Source: Superficieibacter sp. 1612_C1
GTDB lineage: Bacteria; Pseudomonadota; Gammaproteobacteria; Enterobacterales; Enterobacteriaceae
DNA length: 64,000 bases
Assembly (NCBI RefSeq): GCF_015234305.1
Contig: NZ_JADGMI010000001.1
Location: 124,001-188,000 of the forward strand
Reading direction: 5' to 3'
Of the stretch, positions 54,544-63,554 are shown one piece after another. How positions within the stretch are numbered: position 1 is the first letter of the stretch; every line of letters begins with the position of its first letter. The translations under genes were made by a program, and so were the position numbers. The notes beneath the pieces are model-generated. The model made no database searches and was not told the DNA's origin. It saw nothing but the letters and a program-made list of their open reading frames with translations.

Positions 54544-55404
54544 TTAACCGCGGTTACGCATCACCCCTTCCTGCACGGTTGAGGCGACCAGCACGCCGTC
54601 CTGAGTATAAAACTCGCCGCGCACAAACCCGCGTGCGCTGGAAGCGGAGGTGCTTTCCACGCTATAAAGCAGCCACTCGTTCATATTAAATGGACGATGG
54701 AACCACATAGAGTGGTCGATAGTCGCGACCTGCATCCCTTTTTCCAGGAAGCCCACGCCGTGTGGCTGTAGCGCCACCGGTAAAAAGTTAAAATCTGAGG
54801 CGTAGCCCAGCAGATACTGATGGACGCGTAAATCTTCCGGCATCGGACCGTTGGCTCGCATCCACACCTGACGCGCGGGCTCGGCAACGTGGCCTTTCAT
54901 CGGGTTATGAAACTCGACCGGGCGGATCTCCAGCGGCTTATCACTGAGAAACTTATCTTTTACCTGTGGCGGTAACAAATGCGCCAGCGAGCGGGCGATA
55001 TCGGTTTCCGATTTCAGCGAATCAGGTGCGGGCGCGGGCGGCATCGTTTTCTGATGTTCATAACCCGATTCCGGAGCCTGAAATGAGGCCGTCATATAAA
55101 AAATCGGCTTGCCGTTTTGCACAGCGGCCACGCGGCGAGCGCTGAAGCTGTTGCCATCGCGTAAAACCTCAACGTCATAAACGATTGGTTTCTGACTGTC
55201 GCCGGGGCGCAGAAAATAGCTGTGAAAAGAGTGCACCAGCCGTTCTTCCGGCACGGTCTCTTTTGCCGCATAAAGCGCCTGACCCACCACCTGACCGCCA
55301 AAAACCTGACGCAGGCCTAAATCTTCGCTCTGGCCGCGAAATAATCCTTCTTCAATTTTTTCCAGATTTAATAATGTCAGCAAATTGCTTAACGCCTGAC
55401 TCAT
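54544..55404 (-). CDS. tesB: Acyl-CoA thioesterase II
   Basis: The 286-residue double hot-dog thioesterase hydrolyses a broad range of medium- and long-chain acyl-CoAs. By its E. coli-like length, the catalytic aspartate lies in [12 protein letters not shown] (near 204) and the glutamine in STVQEGVMR (near 278). The ATG at 55404 ([12 protein letters not shown]) is preferred over one four codons upstream. Confidence 0.97.
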   Translation of the reverse strand: MSQALSNLLTLLNLEKIEEGLFRGQSEDLGLRQVFGGQVVGQALYAAKETVPEERLVHSFHSYFLRPGDSQKPIVYDVEVLRDGNSFSARRVAAVQNGKPIFYMTASFQAPESGYEHQKTMPPAPAPDSLKSETDIARSLAHLLPPQVKDKFLSDKPLEIRPVEFHNPMKGHVAEPARQVWMRANGPMPEDLRVHQYLLGYASDFNFLPVALQPHGVGFLEKGMQVATIDHSMWFHRPFNMNEWLLYSVESTSASSARGFVRGEFYTQDGVLVASTVQEGVMRNRG

Positions 55405-55607
55405 AGCTTTCCTCAAGTAAATAGCGGGCTGTGCAGTTCATTATAACCCAGAAAAGTAAGTGGTCCGATGGGTTCAAAAATCTGATTAACGGCCTGATTC
55501 CAGGCAAAAATAAGTGACTTGTGCCACACTTAATCACGTTGTCTTTCAGTTAACCACTCATCTGGTGGGAATCAATCTCGCAGTGCATAGCGTATAAGGA
55601 GAACGTA

Positions 55608-56177
55608 ATGAAAGTCGTGCACATGTTAAGTGGTATTGCCGTAGCGGTTGCTCTGGCGGCCTGTGCTGATAAAAGTGCAGATATTCAGACCCCAGCACTC
55701 AACCCAAATACTTCTGGTGTAGCTTCAACGTCTGTCATAAAGCAGCCGAATGTTTCTGGTACGGTATGGATCCGTCAGAAAGTGGCATTACCGCCTGACG
55801 CCGTCCTCACCGTGACCGTTTCTGATGCTTCTCAGTCAGACGCGCCGTCGAAAGTCATTGCGCAGAAAGCGGTTCGTACCGACGGCAAACAGCCGCCGTA
55901 CAGCTACGTGCTGCCGTTTAACCCAGCGGACATCCAGCCGAATGCCCGGATCCTGTTAAGCGCGGCGATTACGGTTAAAGACAAACTGGTATTTATTACC
56001 GATGGCGTAAAACCGGTTATCAATCAGGGCGGCACCAAAGTCGACCTGACGCTGGTCCCGGTTCCGCAGACGGCCGTGCCGTTACAGTCTAATGATGGTG
56101 CTGCAACGACGGTTCCTTCAACGTCGCCAACGCAAATTACGCCGTCCTCCGCTGTTCCTGCTCCGACCGTGTACTAA
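55608..56177 (+). CDS. ybaY: Lipoprotein YbaY
   Basis: The 189-residue lipoprotein has signal MKVVHMLSGIAVAVALAAC (lipobox Cys19), a beta-rich YbaY/lipo-NLPE-like domain (VSGTVWIRQKVALPPDAVLT), and a low-complexity threonine/proline tail (TTVPSTSPTQITPSSAVPAP). The function is not established. The ATG follows AAGGAGAA. Confidence 0.92.
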   Translation: MKVVHMLSGIAVAVALAACADKSADIQTPALNPNTSGVASTSVIKQPNVSGTVWIRQKVALPPDAVLTVTVSDASQSDAPSKVIAQKAVRTDGKQPPYSYVLPFNPADIQPNARILLSAAITVKDKLVFITDGVKPVINQGGTKVDLTLVPVPQTAVPLQSNDGAATTVPSTSPTQITPSSAVPAPTVY

Positions 56178-56181
56178 TGAC

Positions 56182-56212
56182 AACGCCCTCATCCTGAAAG
56201 ATGAGGGCGTTT
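56182..56212. terminator. Bidirectional terminator between ybaY and ybaZ
   Basis: AACGCCCTCATC-CTGAAA-GATGAGGGCGTTTT is a perfect stem between convergent genes. Confidence 0.87.
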
Positions 56213-56523
56213 TAAAATACCCAGCGATAATGCTGGAGATCGATTTTCCCGCTCCCCGAGACCTGTACACCTTCCGCAAGCAGCGCCTGTCGTTGACGCT
56301 GAAGATCTGGTCCGGTCAAAGAGATAATCCCGTGTCGGTTTACCACCCTGTGCCAGGGAAGGGTCGATCCCTCCGGCAGACGCTTTAACACGCCTCCCAC
56401 CTGACGCGCCGCCCGTGGCGATCCCGCCAGACGCGCAACATCACCATAGGTCGTCACAAAACCCTCGGGTATTGCCGCCACGATTTGCCACACGCGCTGG
56501 GGAAATGAGTCTTCTGGATCCAT
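56212..56523 (-). CDS. ybaZ: Alkyltransferase-like protein YbaZ (Atl)
   Basis: The roughly 103-residue ATL protein binds O6-alkylguanine in DNA and flags it for nucleotide excision repair. It resembles the C-terminal domain of O6-alkylguanine transferases, but the active-site cysteine is replaced by tryptophan (PWHRVVN), the ATL hallmark. I chose the ATG at 56523 (MDPEDSFPQRVW) because it has an AGGAGC ribosome site; E. coli annotation uses an upstream start, which here would be 56613. Confidence 0.9.
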   Translation of the reverse strand: MDPEDSFPQRVWQIVAAIPEGFVTTYGDVARLAGSPRAARQVGGVLKRLPEGSTLPWHRVVNRHGIISLTGPDLQRQRQALLAEGVQVSGSGKIDLQHYRWVF

Positions 56524-56688
56524 GGTCTGCTCCTGAATGAGGACGGTAGCCAGCATAAGCGCAGGAAGAGGGCGTGTGAAGTCAGAAAAAGCGCTTGTGC
56601 AATAAACCAGCATACGGTTCTCCCTGGCTTGCAATTGCCGGTCTCAGCAGTGATAATGCGCCTGCGCGTTGGTTACAACGCTCTCAAT

Positions 56689-56802
56689 GGGGGCTCTGTT
56701 GGTTCTCCCGCAACGCTACTCTGTTTACCAGGTCAGATCCGGAAGGAAGCAGCCAGAGCAGATGACGTGTGTGCCGGGATGTAGCTGGCAGGGCCCCCAC
56801 CC
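56689..56802 (+). ncRNA. ffs: 4.5S signal recognition particle RNA
   Basis: The 114-nt sequence from GGGGGCTCTGTTGG to GGGCCCCCACCC is nearly identical to E. coli 4.5S RNA. The Ffh-binding tetraloop region GGTCAGATCCGGAAGGAAGC and the pairing ends (GGGGGC/GCCCCC) are visible. The neighbouring 56803-57063 stretch holds nothing I recognise. Confidence 0.97.
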
Positions 56803-57063
56803 AATTCTTCAGTCTCAACTCCCTTTAATCTCCTGAACTCGCCGGTTTCAGCCTCCTTTTAGTGCCGTTAAGCCTCTCCACGGCTAAGTCTTCATCATTA
56901 TTTTTTCCTGAAAAGCTATCGGTCATCATCCTGAAAAAATTCCTTCATTCTTCTGTCATAAATCACAGGCAGAATAACAATGAGATTAGTTTCGGGATAA
57001 GAATTATCTGTGGAACGCACAATAAATCAACGTTGTATATTACCTACAAGGGAAGCGTTAAAC

Positions 57064-57312
57064 ATGACTACTGTAGTCTTGAATGTCAAAATTGAAGAGA
57101 CGCTGAAAGATAAGCTTCGTCAGTATGCAGAAGCGAATAATGAGAATTTGAGTACCGCAACGGAGAAATTATTGCAGTCGGCGTTCGAACTGGCCGATGA
57201 TGTGGACGTTTCGGAAGATGACATTGATAGTCAGCATACTGAAGAGGAAGTTAATCCATTCACTCCTAAAGAAATCAAAGCATTACGAAAAATTCTGAAG
57301 AAGAGAAAATGA
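57064..57312 (+). CDS. Ribbon-helix-helix protein, putative antitoxin
   Basis: The 82-residue protein begins with a short strand (VVLNVKIEE) and helices (LKDKLRQYAEANNENLSTAT) in the pattern of a ribbon-helix-helix DNA-binding domain, then an acidic linker (DVDVSEDDIDSQHTEEE) and a basic tail (KEIKALRKILKKRK). Such a DNA-binding head with an extended tail is typical of type II antitoxins. The ATG at 57064 has a weak AAGGGA site; upstream in-frame ATG at 57010. It overlaps the next gene by ATGA. Confidence 0.6.
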   Translation: MTTVVLNVKIEETLKDKLRQYAEANNENLSTATEKLLQSAFELADDVDVSEDDIDSQHTEEEVNPFTPKEIKALRKILKKRK

Positions 57313-57524
57313 AACCACAAACCTCAGTAGCGCGTAGTTATACCGAAGCCTGTGAGCTGTTGCGTTCAGGCTATGTTAAACAGGTTCGCCTTAACTGGAA
57401 TGTTGGCAGCGATGAGTTTTTTCGTATCGCGTCAGACTGGTGCGATACCGGGGCGAAAATTAAAAAAGAGGGCGGAAGCTTTATCATTTCGCTGAAAGGA
57501 TTCCCGATCCCCCCTCAGCAATAA
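57309..57524 (+). CDS. Small protein coupled to the RHH gene, putative toxin
   Basis: The 71-residue protein (MKPQTSVARSYTEACELLRS) starts within the stop codon of the preceding gene (ATGA), so the pair is translationally coupled. I do not recognise the family. The pattern of a helix, a strand (KQVRLNWNV), a helix (DEFFRIASDWCDTG) and two strands could fit a TusA-like alpha/beta fold, but this is speculation. The gene order (DNA-binding protein first, small partner second) suggests a toxin-antitoxin pair. The 57525-57672 gap holds nothing I recognise. Confidence 0.5.
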   Translation: MKPQTSVARSYTEACELLRSGYVKQVRLNWNVGSDEFFRIASDWCDTGAKIKKEGGSFIISLKGFPIPPQQ

Positions 57525-57672
57525 TATTGCTGTCACACCTGAATCATTAAAGTGAAATAGCAGAACGTCATGATGACGAAAATGAGAAAGTTATTTTACC
57601 ACCTCATCTTGTTCAGGGATGACGTTTACGGCGGGGATGTTACCCGCCGCTATTTTCTTTGGCGCATACGAT

Positions 57673-58218
57673 TCAGGATACTTTGGTAAACCATTTCTTG
57701 CGATCGATGACGTCGCCATCGGTACGAAATATCCCGTCACCCGTATAGTGCAGGGTTTGCGGCCATTCCGGCTCAGGTTTAACGCGAGCGGCAACCACTT
57801 CAAAAATGAAAAAGTTGTAGCGCTCAATCATCGCGTCGTCGTACAGACGGCATTCGAAATTGGCATGGCATTCTGCAATGGACGGCGCGCTGACCTGCTG
57901 GCTTTTTTCCGCCGTCAGAGAGAAGGCGTCAAACTTACTGGTGGTCTCCGCGCTACAGTTGCCGATTTTTGCCACCGTGTCAGCCATCGTGACGTCGGGC
58001 AAATTAATCACGCATTCACCGCTCTGACGAATACGCTCAAAGCTGGCATTGCCTGCTGAAATCATGCAGCCTACCAGCGAAGGGGAGAACTCAAGGATGG
58101 TATGCCAGCCAAGCGTCATAATATTATCCTGTTCCCGCCAGCGGCTGCTGATAAGGACGACAGGGCCCGGTTCCAGCCAGTGACGAACATCTTCCACCGG
58201 CCAGCTTTGCTTTTTCAT
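57673..58218 (-). CDS. Flavin reductase-like FMN-binding protein
   Basis: The 181-residue protein belongs to the flavin reductase-like (DIM6/NTAB) split-barrel family: WLEPGPVVLISSRWREQDN, GWHTILEFSPSLVGCMIS and GECVINLP are typical. It probably binds FMN and reduces flavin or another small electron acceptor; the substrate is unknown. It starts 5 bases after the pdeB stop, and its AAGGAGGT ribosome site lies in the last pdeB codons, so the two are coupled. Confidence 0.8.
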   Translation of the reverse strand: MKKQSWPVEDVRHWLEPGPVVLISSRWREQDNIMTLGWHTILEFSPSLVGCMISAGNASFERIRQSGECVINLPDVTMADTVAKIGNCSAETTSKFDAFSLTAEKSQQVSAPSIAECHANFECRLYDDAMIERYNFFIFEVVAARVKPEPEWPQTLHYTGDGIFRTDGDVIDRKKWFTKVS

Positions 58219-58223
58219 CGACG

Positions 58224-59780
58224 TTACCTCCTTTCGGTCCAGGCAATAAATGCCTGTTTATCAAGAGCCTTACTGTAAAGCCAGCCTTGCCCAAACTCGA
58301 CGCCATGCTCGCGTAGCCAGGCTTCCTGCTGTGGGGTTTCGATACCTTCCGCCACCATTTTGAGATGTAGCGTTTTTGCCAGCGTAATGATGTGCGGCGT
58401 GACGTTGTTATATTCCAGCGCCTCAACGAAAGACTTATCGATTTTAAGCAGGTCGGCTTCCATCCCATGTAGATAGCTAAGACTGGAAAAGCCGGTGCCA
58501 AAATCATCAATATAAATAGCATGGCCCATTTTTCGATAACCTGCGATAACCGGGGCGCTCATTTTAGAATCGACAAAACTGCGTTCGGTCAACTCCAGCG
58601 CAATTTGTCCGGCATCAAGATGCCAGTAGGCGATATGCTGCTCCAGTAGCGTCGGGAGGGCGGGATTGCCCAGATCGGTTGCCGAAATATTAATGGAAAT
58701 ATGCAGATCCGGATGCTGTTGCAGCCACTGCCCTAAATCGGCGAAAACGCTCTCCACAATCAACTCCGTAAGTGGCGTTATAAGCCCGGTTTGTTCCGCC
58801 AGGGAGATAAAAATATCCGGCGCGAGAAAGGTGCCGTCGGGTTGCGGCCAGCGGGCCAGCGCTTCCGCGCCCGCCAGTCGTCCATCTTCAAGTACCATGA
58901 TCGGCTGATAATGAACAACAATCTCCCTGGCGCGGATCGCCTCCAGCAGCCGCTGGCGTGGCGACTGAAGGCGGCGCAGGATGCGCAGGATGCGCAGGAT
59001 AAGCCAGGCCGCCAGCAGGCTTACGGCCCCGCCAAAGGGAAGCCAGTACAACAACTGGCGTTGCCAGTCCCGATCCAGCGGGGTAGTCGAGGTCCAGGTC
59101 AGCGTGGCCACGTTGAGCGCCGGGTAGCGCGTAATATGGTACATAATATCGTGATGCTGGAACTGCGTCTGATGCGTGTGTATCGCCTGTACCCAACCGT
59201 TGTCCGCCAGCGGCGCGCTGCTGGCAATCACCAGGTTTCTTTTGATGCCGATCAGGGCGACGTTGATCGGCCAGGCTCCATAGGGCAGAACATCAATCAA
59301 CGATTCGGGGTCGATCATCACGACATAGTGCGCGCTGCCGAGCGCGACCATATCATGCTCAATACCCAGATCGCTTTTTGCGGTATACCAGAAGCGATAG
59401 CCTTTGGGCGTCATCGCTAACGGCTGCGGAAAAGCGGCGCTTTTTTTGATGCCCTCCAGCGACGAGCAAACGGGCTGAAGCCCTCTGAAATAAAGGATTT
59501 CCTGAATATAGCGGCGGCTGTAAGAGACGCGACGCATCTCCAGTAAATGCTCGCGACTGCACGGTGGGACGTTAATCGCCTCCAGCCGTTGCAGCGCCTC
59601 TTCAGCCTGGTTGGCGACCATCGTGGTACGTAACATCACTCTGGCAGAAAAGCTTTCTAGTTCACCGGTAAAAAGCCGGGTGGCGTTTTGATGCGCCACC
59701 CAGACGCTCAGGCTGACCAGCAGTAGCGCGGTAATAATCAGTACAGCGGAGATCAACACGATCAGACGCCGGGTTCGCAT
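58224..59780 (-). CDS. pdeB: Cyclic di-GMP phosphodiesterase PdeB (CSS-EAL)
   Basis: The 518-residue inner-membrane enzyme (formerly YlaB) has an N-terminal helix, a periplasmic CSS domain with the redox cysteines Cys74 (PPCSREH) and Cys105 (PVCSS), a second membrane segment near residues 240-262, and a C-terminal EAL domain. The EAL domain has its catalytic motif (AGAEALARW) and the IDDFGTGFSSLSYL loop, so it should hydrolyse c-di-GMP, controlled by disulfide state. A run of three 9-bp repeats encodes ILRILRILRRL at the membrane edge. Confidence 0.92.
   Translation of the reverse strand: MRTRRLIVLISAVLIITALLLVSLSVWVAHQNATRLFTGELESFSARVMLRTTMVANQAEEALQRLEAINVPPCSREHLLEMRRVSYSRRYIQEILYFRGLQPVCSSLEGIKKSAAFPQPLAMTPKGYRFWYTAKSDLGIEHDMVALGSAHYVVMIDPESLIDVLPYGAWPINVALIGIKRNLVIASSAPLADNGWVQAIHTHQTQFQHHDIMYHITRYPALNVATLTWTSTTPLDRDWQRQLLYWLPFGGAVSLLAAWLILRILRILRRLQSPRQRLLEAIRAREIVVHYQPIMVLEDGRLAGAEALARWPQPDGTFLAPDIFISLAEQTGLITPLTELIVESVFADLGQWLQQHPDLHISINISATDLGNPALPTLLEQHIAYWHLDAGQIALELTERSFVDSKMSAPVIAGYRKMGHAIYIDDFGTGFSSLSYLHGMEADLLKIDKSFVEALEYNNVTPHIITLAKTLHLKMVAEGIETPQQEAWLREHGVEFGQGWLYSKALDKQAFIAWTERR
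58976..59004 (-). repeat. Triple 9-bp in-frame repeat inside pdeB
   Basis: The 9-base unit GCGCAGGAT occurs three times in a row, so slippage would add or remove three residues (ILR) without a frameshift, between the second transmembrane helix and the EAL domain. Confidence 0.8.
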
Positions 59781-59835
59781 AGTTGATCTTCCTGTCTGGC
59801 GACAAATGGCGCGCTACTAAAGAAAGTATCTGCAA

Positions 59836-59860
59836 ATAATAGCGCTGGATCCGCTATTAT
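59836..59860. promoter_or_regulatory. Inverted repeat at the GntR gene promoter
   Basis: ATAATAGCG-N7-CGCTATTAT is a perfect 9-bp inverted repeat 27 bases upstream of the GntR-family start. Position and symmetry suggest an autoregulatory operator. I found no second copy in the 61789-62077 gap. Confidence 0.5.
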
Positions 59861-59887
59861 ACTTTGATCTAATTTAGCGAGAGCGCT

Positions 59888-60601
59888 ATGAAAAAAAGCG
59901 AATTTGTTACGCAGGATCTGCTTAGTAAAATCTATCAGAACGATCCCTCTGGTTCGCGTAAACTTCCGCCGGAGCGCCAGCTTGCTGAAGAGTATGGCGT
60001 GTCGCGCTTCACGATCCGGCAGGCGCTGGAAAAGCTGGTACGGATTGGCGTCGTGCGGATTGTGCAGGGCTCCGGGATCTGGATCAACGCGTCGGCGCAT
60101 AGCAATCCGCTGGTATACAACTCCATTACCGAAAAACGCTTCGATCAGATCCGCTTTCGAATGATTAGCCTGCATAAAAAGCGGCCTGACCGCGATGAGC
60201 AGCAGATTTTTGGCATCGGCGAAGAGACGTTTATCTGGCAGTTTTGCCGGCTGCGCTATGTCGATGAGATGGCCGTGCAGATTGAAATCTCGCGTATGCC
60301 GGTTACGCTGTTTGCCGATCTTAATCAGCAGGTGATTGAGCAATCGCTACAGCGATATGTGCTGAGCAAGGGCTATCAGATTTCACATCTGCTGACCAGT
60401 TATCGGGCGGTCAGCGTCAGCCGTGAGCAGGCAGCGCTGTTGGGCTGTAAAAAAGGCAGCCCGGCGATGCATATTAATAATCGCGGGATATTAAACGGCG
60501 GCCAGGTGTATGAAATCAGCGATATTATTGATATCAACTACACCTGCACGTATGTCATTCCCCACAATCGCGATAACCTCGCCTGGCGTCAGGGGGTGTG
60601 A
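59888..60601 (+). CDS. GntR/HutC-family transcriptional regulator
   Basis: The 237-residue protein has an N-terminal winged helix ([20 protein letters not shown] then [20 protein letters not shown], about residues 24-63) and a C-terminal UTRA ligand-binding domain. HutC-type members usually sense sugar phosphates or sugar acids. It is convergent with, and overlaps by 13 bases, the enolase-superfamily gene, and it probably controls that gene and the PTS permease. Confidence 0.85.
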   Translation: MKKSEFVTQDLLSKIYQNDPSGSRKLPPERQLAEEYGVSRFTIRQALEKLVRIGVVRIVQGSGIWINASAHSNPLVYNSITEKRFDQIRFRMISLHKKRPDRDEQQIFGIGEETFIWQFCRLRYVDEMAVQIEISRMPVTLFADLNQQVIEQSLQRYVLSKGYQISHLLTSYRAVSVSREQAALLGCKKGSPAMHINNRGILNGGQVYEISDIIDINYTCTYVIPHNRDNLAWRQGV

Positions 60602-61788
60602 ATCGCGCCGTCGGCGAGGCGGCTTTGCGTCCAGTCGTGCGGGCGGTACACCACCGGATACTGCTTCGCCAGCGTTTCATCAAATGCTACCCCAATACCT
60701 GACTGCTCCGGCGGATAAATAAACCCCTCTTTAACCTGCGGCGCACCGGGAAAAACGGCGTCGGTAGCGGCAGAACGAGGAATAAACTCCTGAATCGCCG
60801 CGTTGTGCAGATGGATATTCAGGTGGGTATTCACCGCGACGCCAATGGGACTCATATCGCCCGGCCCGTGCCACGCGAGGCGAACGCCAAATGCCTGACA
60901 CAGAACGGCCAGCTTAAGCGCAGGCGTGATCCCGCCGATCTGCGAAATATGGCAGCGAATAAAATCAATGCGCCGGTTCACGATCAGATCGTGCCATTCG
61001 GCAGGATTATTAAACAGCTCGCCCATCGCCAGCGGCACGCTGCTGTGCTGGCGGACCTGCTCCAGCCAGGCGCTCTGCTGGGGCGGCAGGATATCTTCGA
61101 TAAACCACGGACAGTAAGGCTCGAGCTGTTTTGCCAGTTGTACCGCCTGCTGCGGAAACAGCCGCTCATGCACATCATGCAAAATATTCAGTTTTTCGCC
61201 GTACTTCTCCCGCAGCGCCCGGAACATGGCGACGGTGTTATGCAGGTACTCTTGTTGGGAATAATACGCTCCGGTAGTGGGATTATCCGGCGTACGCAGC
61301 TGCTCAGGCGTGCCGCCGTAAAAGCCGAGCTGGCAACGGATGTGCTGGTATCCCTGCGCCAGTAACCCATCGACAGCCGTGAACAGTTGTTCCAGCGTCT
61401 CGCCGCTGGCGTGCGTATAGGCGGCAATCGCGTCGCGTGATTTCCCCCCAAGCAACTGGTAGAGCGGCATGTCGGCCAGCTGCGATTTAATATCCCACAG
61501 CGCCATATCGACACCCGAAATAGCGTTATTCATCACCGGACCGTTACGCCAGTAAGCGTTAACGTTCATCATCTGCCACAGGTCCTCAATGTGATTGGCA
61601 TCACGGCCCGTGAGCAGAGGCGTCAGATACTCCTCGACCATCGTTTTTACGGCCAGTGGACGCTGCTGGAACGTCGCGCAGCCGTGGCCGGTGACGCCTT
61701 TATCCGTGGTCACGCGAACGGTAACCAGATTATGACGGTCGGGACGGGTGACGAAACACTCGATGTTTTTGATGATGGTTGGGGTCAC
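60589..61788 (-). CDS. Mannonate dehydratase-like enolase superfamily enzyme
   Basis: The 399-residue protein belongs to the ManD/RspA branch of the enolase superfamily. Metal ligands are Asp205 (HDVHERL), Glu231 (FIEDIL) and Glu257 (MGELFN); His207 and His307 (WHGPGDMSP) are in family catalytic positions. Members dehydrate D-mannonate and/or D-gluconate, and several have little or no such activity. It is divergent from a PTS permease gene, so the true substrate may derive from the sugar imported by that PTS. The exact reaction is not shown by sequence. Confidence 0.82.
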   Translation of the reverse strand: MTPTIIKNIECFVTRPDRHNLVTVRVTTDKGVTGHGCATFQQRPLAVKTMVEEYLTPLLTGRDANHIEDLWQMMNVNAYWRNGPVMNNAISGVDMALWDIKSQLADMPLYQLLGGKSRDAIAAYTHASGETLEQLFTAVDGLLAQGYQHIRCQLGFYGGTPEQLRTPDNPTTGAYYSQQEYLHNTVAMFRALREKYGEKLNILHDVHERLFPQQAVQLAKQLEPYCPWFIEDILPPQQSAWLEQVRQHSSVPLAMGELFNNPAEWHDLIVNRRIDFIRCHISQIGGITPALKLAVLCQAFGVRLAWHGPGDMSPIGVAVNTHLNIHLHNAAIQEFIPRSAATDAVFPGAPQVKEGFIYPPEQSGIGVAFDETLAKQYPVVYRPHDWTQSRLADGAIHTP

Positions 61789-61977
61789 GGCAATTACTCC
61801 TGTGCTGCGGTGAACTCATTCACTGAATGCAATATGCTGATTATCATCCTCTAAAATTTACGGGCAGGTAAACGGTTTTTTTATTATTTATTTTGGTCAG
61901 TTATTTTTTATTTTTTTAATTAAAAAACGTACCAATTACAGGTTTTATTCCCTTTATCCTCTTTGTAGTAAGTAAAG

Positions 61978-61993
61978 TGTGAGCGCGTTCATA
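61978..61993 (+). promoter_or_regulatory. Candidate CRP site upstream of the PTS gene
   Basis: TGTGAGCGCGTTCATA matches nine of ten bases of TGTGA-N6-TCACA, 85 bases upstream of the PTS start in the 289-bp divergent gap, whose remainder is strongly AT-rich. Confidence 0.6.
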
Positions 61994-62077
61994 TTTTATT
62001 GGTTTGTTTTGTCCTGTCGGTTTCTCTACCCTCTGTAACAGCACTTAACACTATCAGGGTAGCGGGCAGGAGTTGTT

Positions 62078-63442
62078 ATGGGAACGGAAGAAGCGATTAC
62101 CAGTATTATTCGGCTGGTGGGCGGGCAGGACAATATCAATAACGTCTGGCATTGCATGACCCGTCTGCGTTTTGATTTAGTGGATGATAATAAAGTCGAT
62201 CAAAGTGAGATTAAGAAATTGCCGGGTGTGCTGGGCGCGCAGATCCAGAGCGATCAGTTTCAGATTATTATCGGTCCAAAGGTCAACGGCTGGTACGAGC
62301 AACTGCTGACGGCACTGGGGCAAAAAGCGCCGGCGGCCCCGCGCGGTAAGCAAGAGCGGAAAAGCCTGGTATCGCTGTTTATGGATACGGTATCCGGCGT
62401 GTTTGGTCCTATCGTACCGGCCATTGCAGGGGCCGGGATGATCAAAGGCTTGCTGGCCGGGCTGGTTGCGCTACAGGTGGTGCCCGCCAAAAGCGATACG
62501 GTGATTATCATCGATCTGATTGCCAGCGGCGTGTTCTACTTTCTGCCGTTTTTCCTCGCGGTATCGGCGGCGAAGATTTTCAAAACCAACGAATACCTCG
62601 CCGCCGCCGTAGCCGCCTGCCTGATGTATCCTTCGCTGATTGAAGCAGCCAAAGCCCTGGCGGCGCATCAGGACGGGGCGGCCAGCGCGTTCTGGCTGCT
62701 CGACGCGGTGCCGGTCCCGGTATTTAATTACGCCTCCAGCGTGATCCCGGTGATCTTCTCCATTCTGGCATTGAGTTACATCCATCGCTGGGTGGATCGT
62801 TTTATGCCGGACATCCTGAAAACGGTTTTTACGCCAACGCTTACCCTGTTTCTGGCGGCATTAGCGGCGCTGGTGATCATCGGGCCTATCGGTATCTGGC
62901 TGGGTAAAGCGCTGGCCTGGTTTATTGAAGGACTGTTTAGCGTATCGGCGAGTTTCGCGGGATTAATCGTTGGGGCCATTCGCCCGGTGGCGATTTTGAC
63001 CGGTATGCATCACGCGATGACGCCCATTGCGCTGCAAAACTTCAGCGATCGCGGCTATGACATGCTGATGCCGATGATGTTCATGGCGAATATGGCGATT
63101 GCCGGTGCCACCTTTGCTATCTGGCGTATCAGTCGCGATCGCCAGGAAAAAACGGTGACGCTGTCGGCGGCTATCTCGGCGCTGCTGGGGATCACCGAGC
63201 CTGCGCTGTTTGGCGTACTGACGCGCTACAAGAAAGCGTTTATCGCGGCAACGGTTGCCAGCTCGCTGGCTTCGGCGTTCATTGCGTTCTTCGGCGTGCG
63301 GCTGTACGGCTATATTTTATCAAGTATTTTTAGCCTGCCAGCCTATATCGGGCCCTATTTTGTCTTCGCGATTTCCGGCGTGGCGATGGCGCTGATCCTC
63401 TCGTTTGTGCTGACGACCATGCTGGTTGGCAGAGAACCATGA
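62078..63442 (+). CDS. PTS sugar permease EIIBC (glucose/beta-glucoside type)
   Basis: The 454-residue protein has an N-terminal EIIB domain with the phosphorylated Cys26 (NNVWHCMTRLRF) and a C-terminal EIIC membrane domain with the LLGITEPALFGV motif. There is no IIA domain, so it must take phosphate from a separate IIA, probably EIIA-Glc as for the sucrose and trehalose permeases of this type. No phospho-glycosidase is nearby; the neighbour is a ManD-like dehydratase, so the sugar is unknown. Confidence 0.88.
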   Translation: MGTEEAITSIIRLVGGQDNINNVWHCMTRLRFDLVDDNKVDQSEIKKLPGVLGAQIQSDQFQIIIGPKVNGWYEQLLTALGQKAPAAPRGKQERKSLVSLFMDTVSGVFGPIVPAIAGAGMIKGLLAGLVALQVVPAKSDTVIIIDLIASGVFYFLPFFLAVSAAKIFKTNEYLAAAVAACLMYPSLIEAAKALAAHQDGAASAFWLLDAVPVPVFNYASSVIPVIFSILALSYIHRWVDRFMPDILKTVFTPTLTLFLAALAALVIIGPIGIWLGKALAWFIEGLFSVSASFAGLIVGAIRPVAILTGMHHAMTPIALQNFSDRGYDMLMPMMFMANMAIAGATFAIWRISRDRQEKTVTLSAAISALLGITEPALFGVLTRYKKAFIAATVASSLASAFIAFFGVRLYGYILSSIFSLPAYIGPYFVFAISGVAMALILSFVLTTMLVGREP

Positions 63443-63449
63443 TCCGTTG

Positions 63450-63478
63450 CCACTCTGCACGCAGAGTGGTGCCTTTTA
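63450..63478 (+). terminator. Terminator after the PTS gene
   Basis: CCACTCTG-CACG-CAGAGTGG is followed by TGCCTTTTA, 7 bases after the PTS stop. Confidence 0.65.
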
Positions 63479-63522
63479 CGCGAGACGCCACTTGATCTTT
63501 CATTACGGCCAGGCTATTTTAG

Positions 63523-63537
63523 TGTTATGTTATAACA
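63523..63537. promoter_or_regulatory. Zur (zinc uptake regulator) box
   Basis: TGTTATGTTATAACA matches the Zur consensus TGTTATAnTATAACA at all but one defined position. It lies 17 bases upstream of the rpmE2 start, so zinc-loaded Zur would block the promoter. Confidence 0.85.
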
Positions 63538-63554
63538 TATGAATTGGGGTTGTT

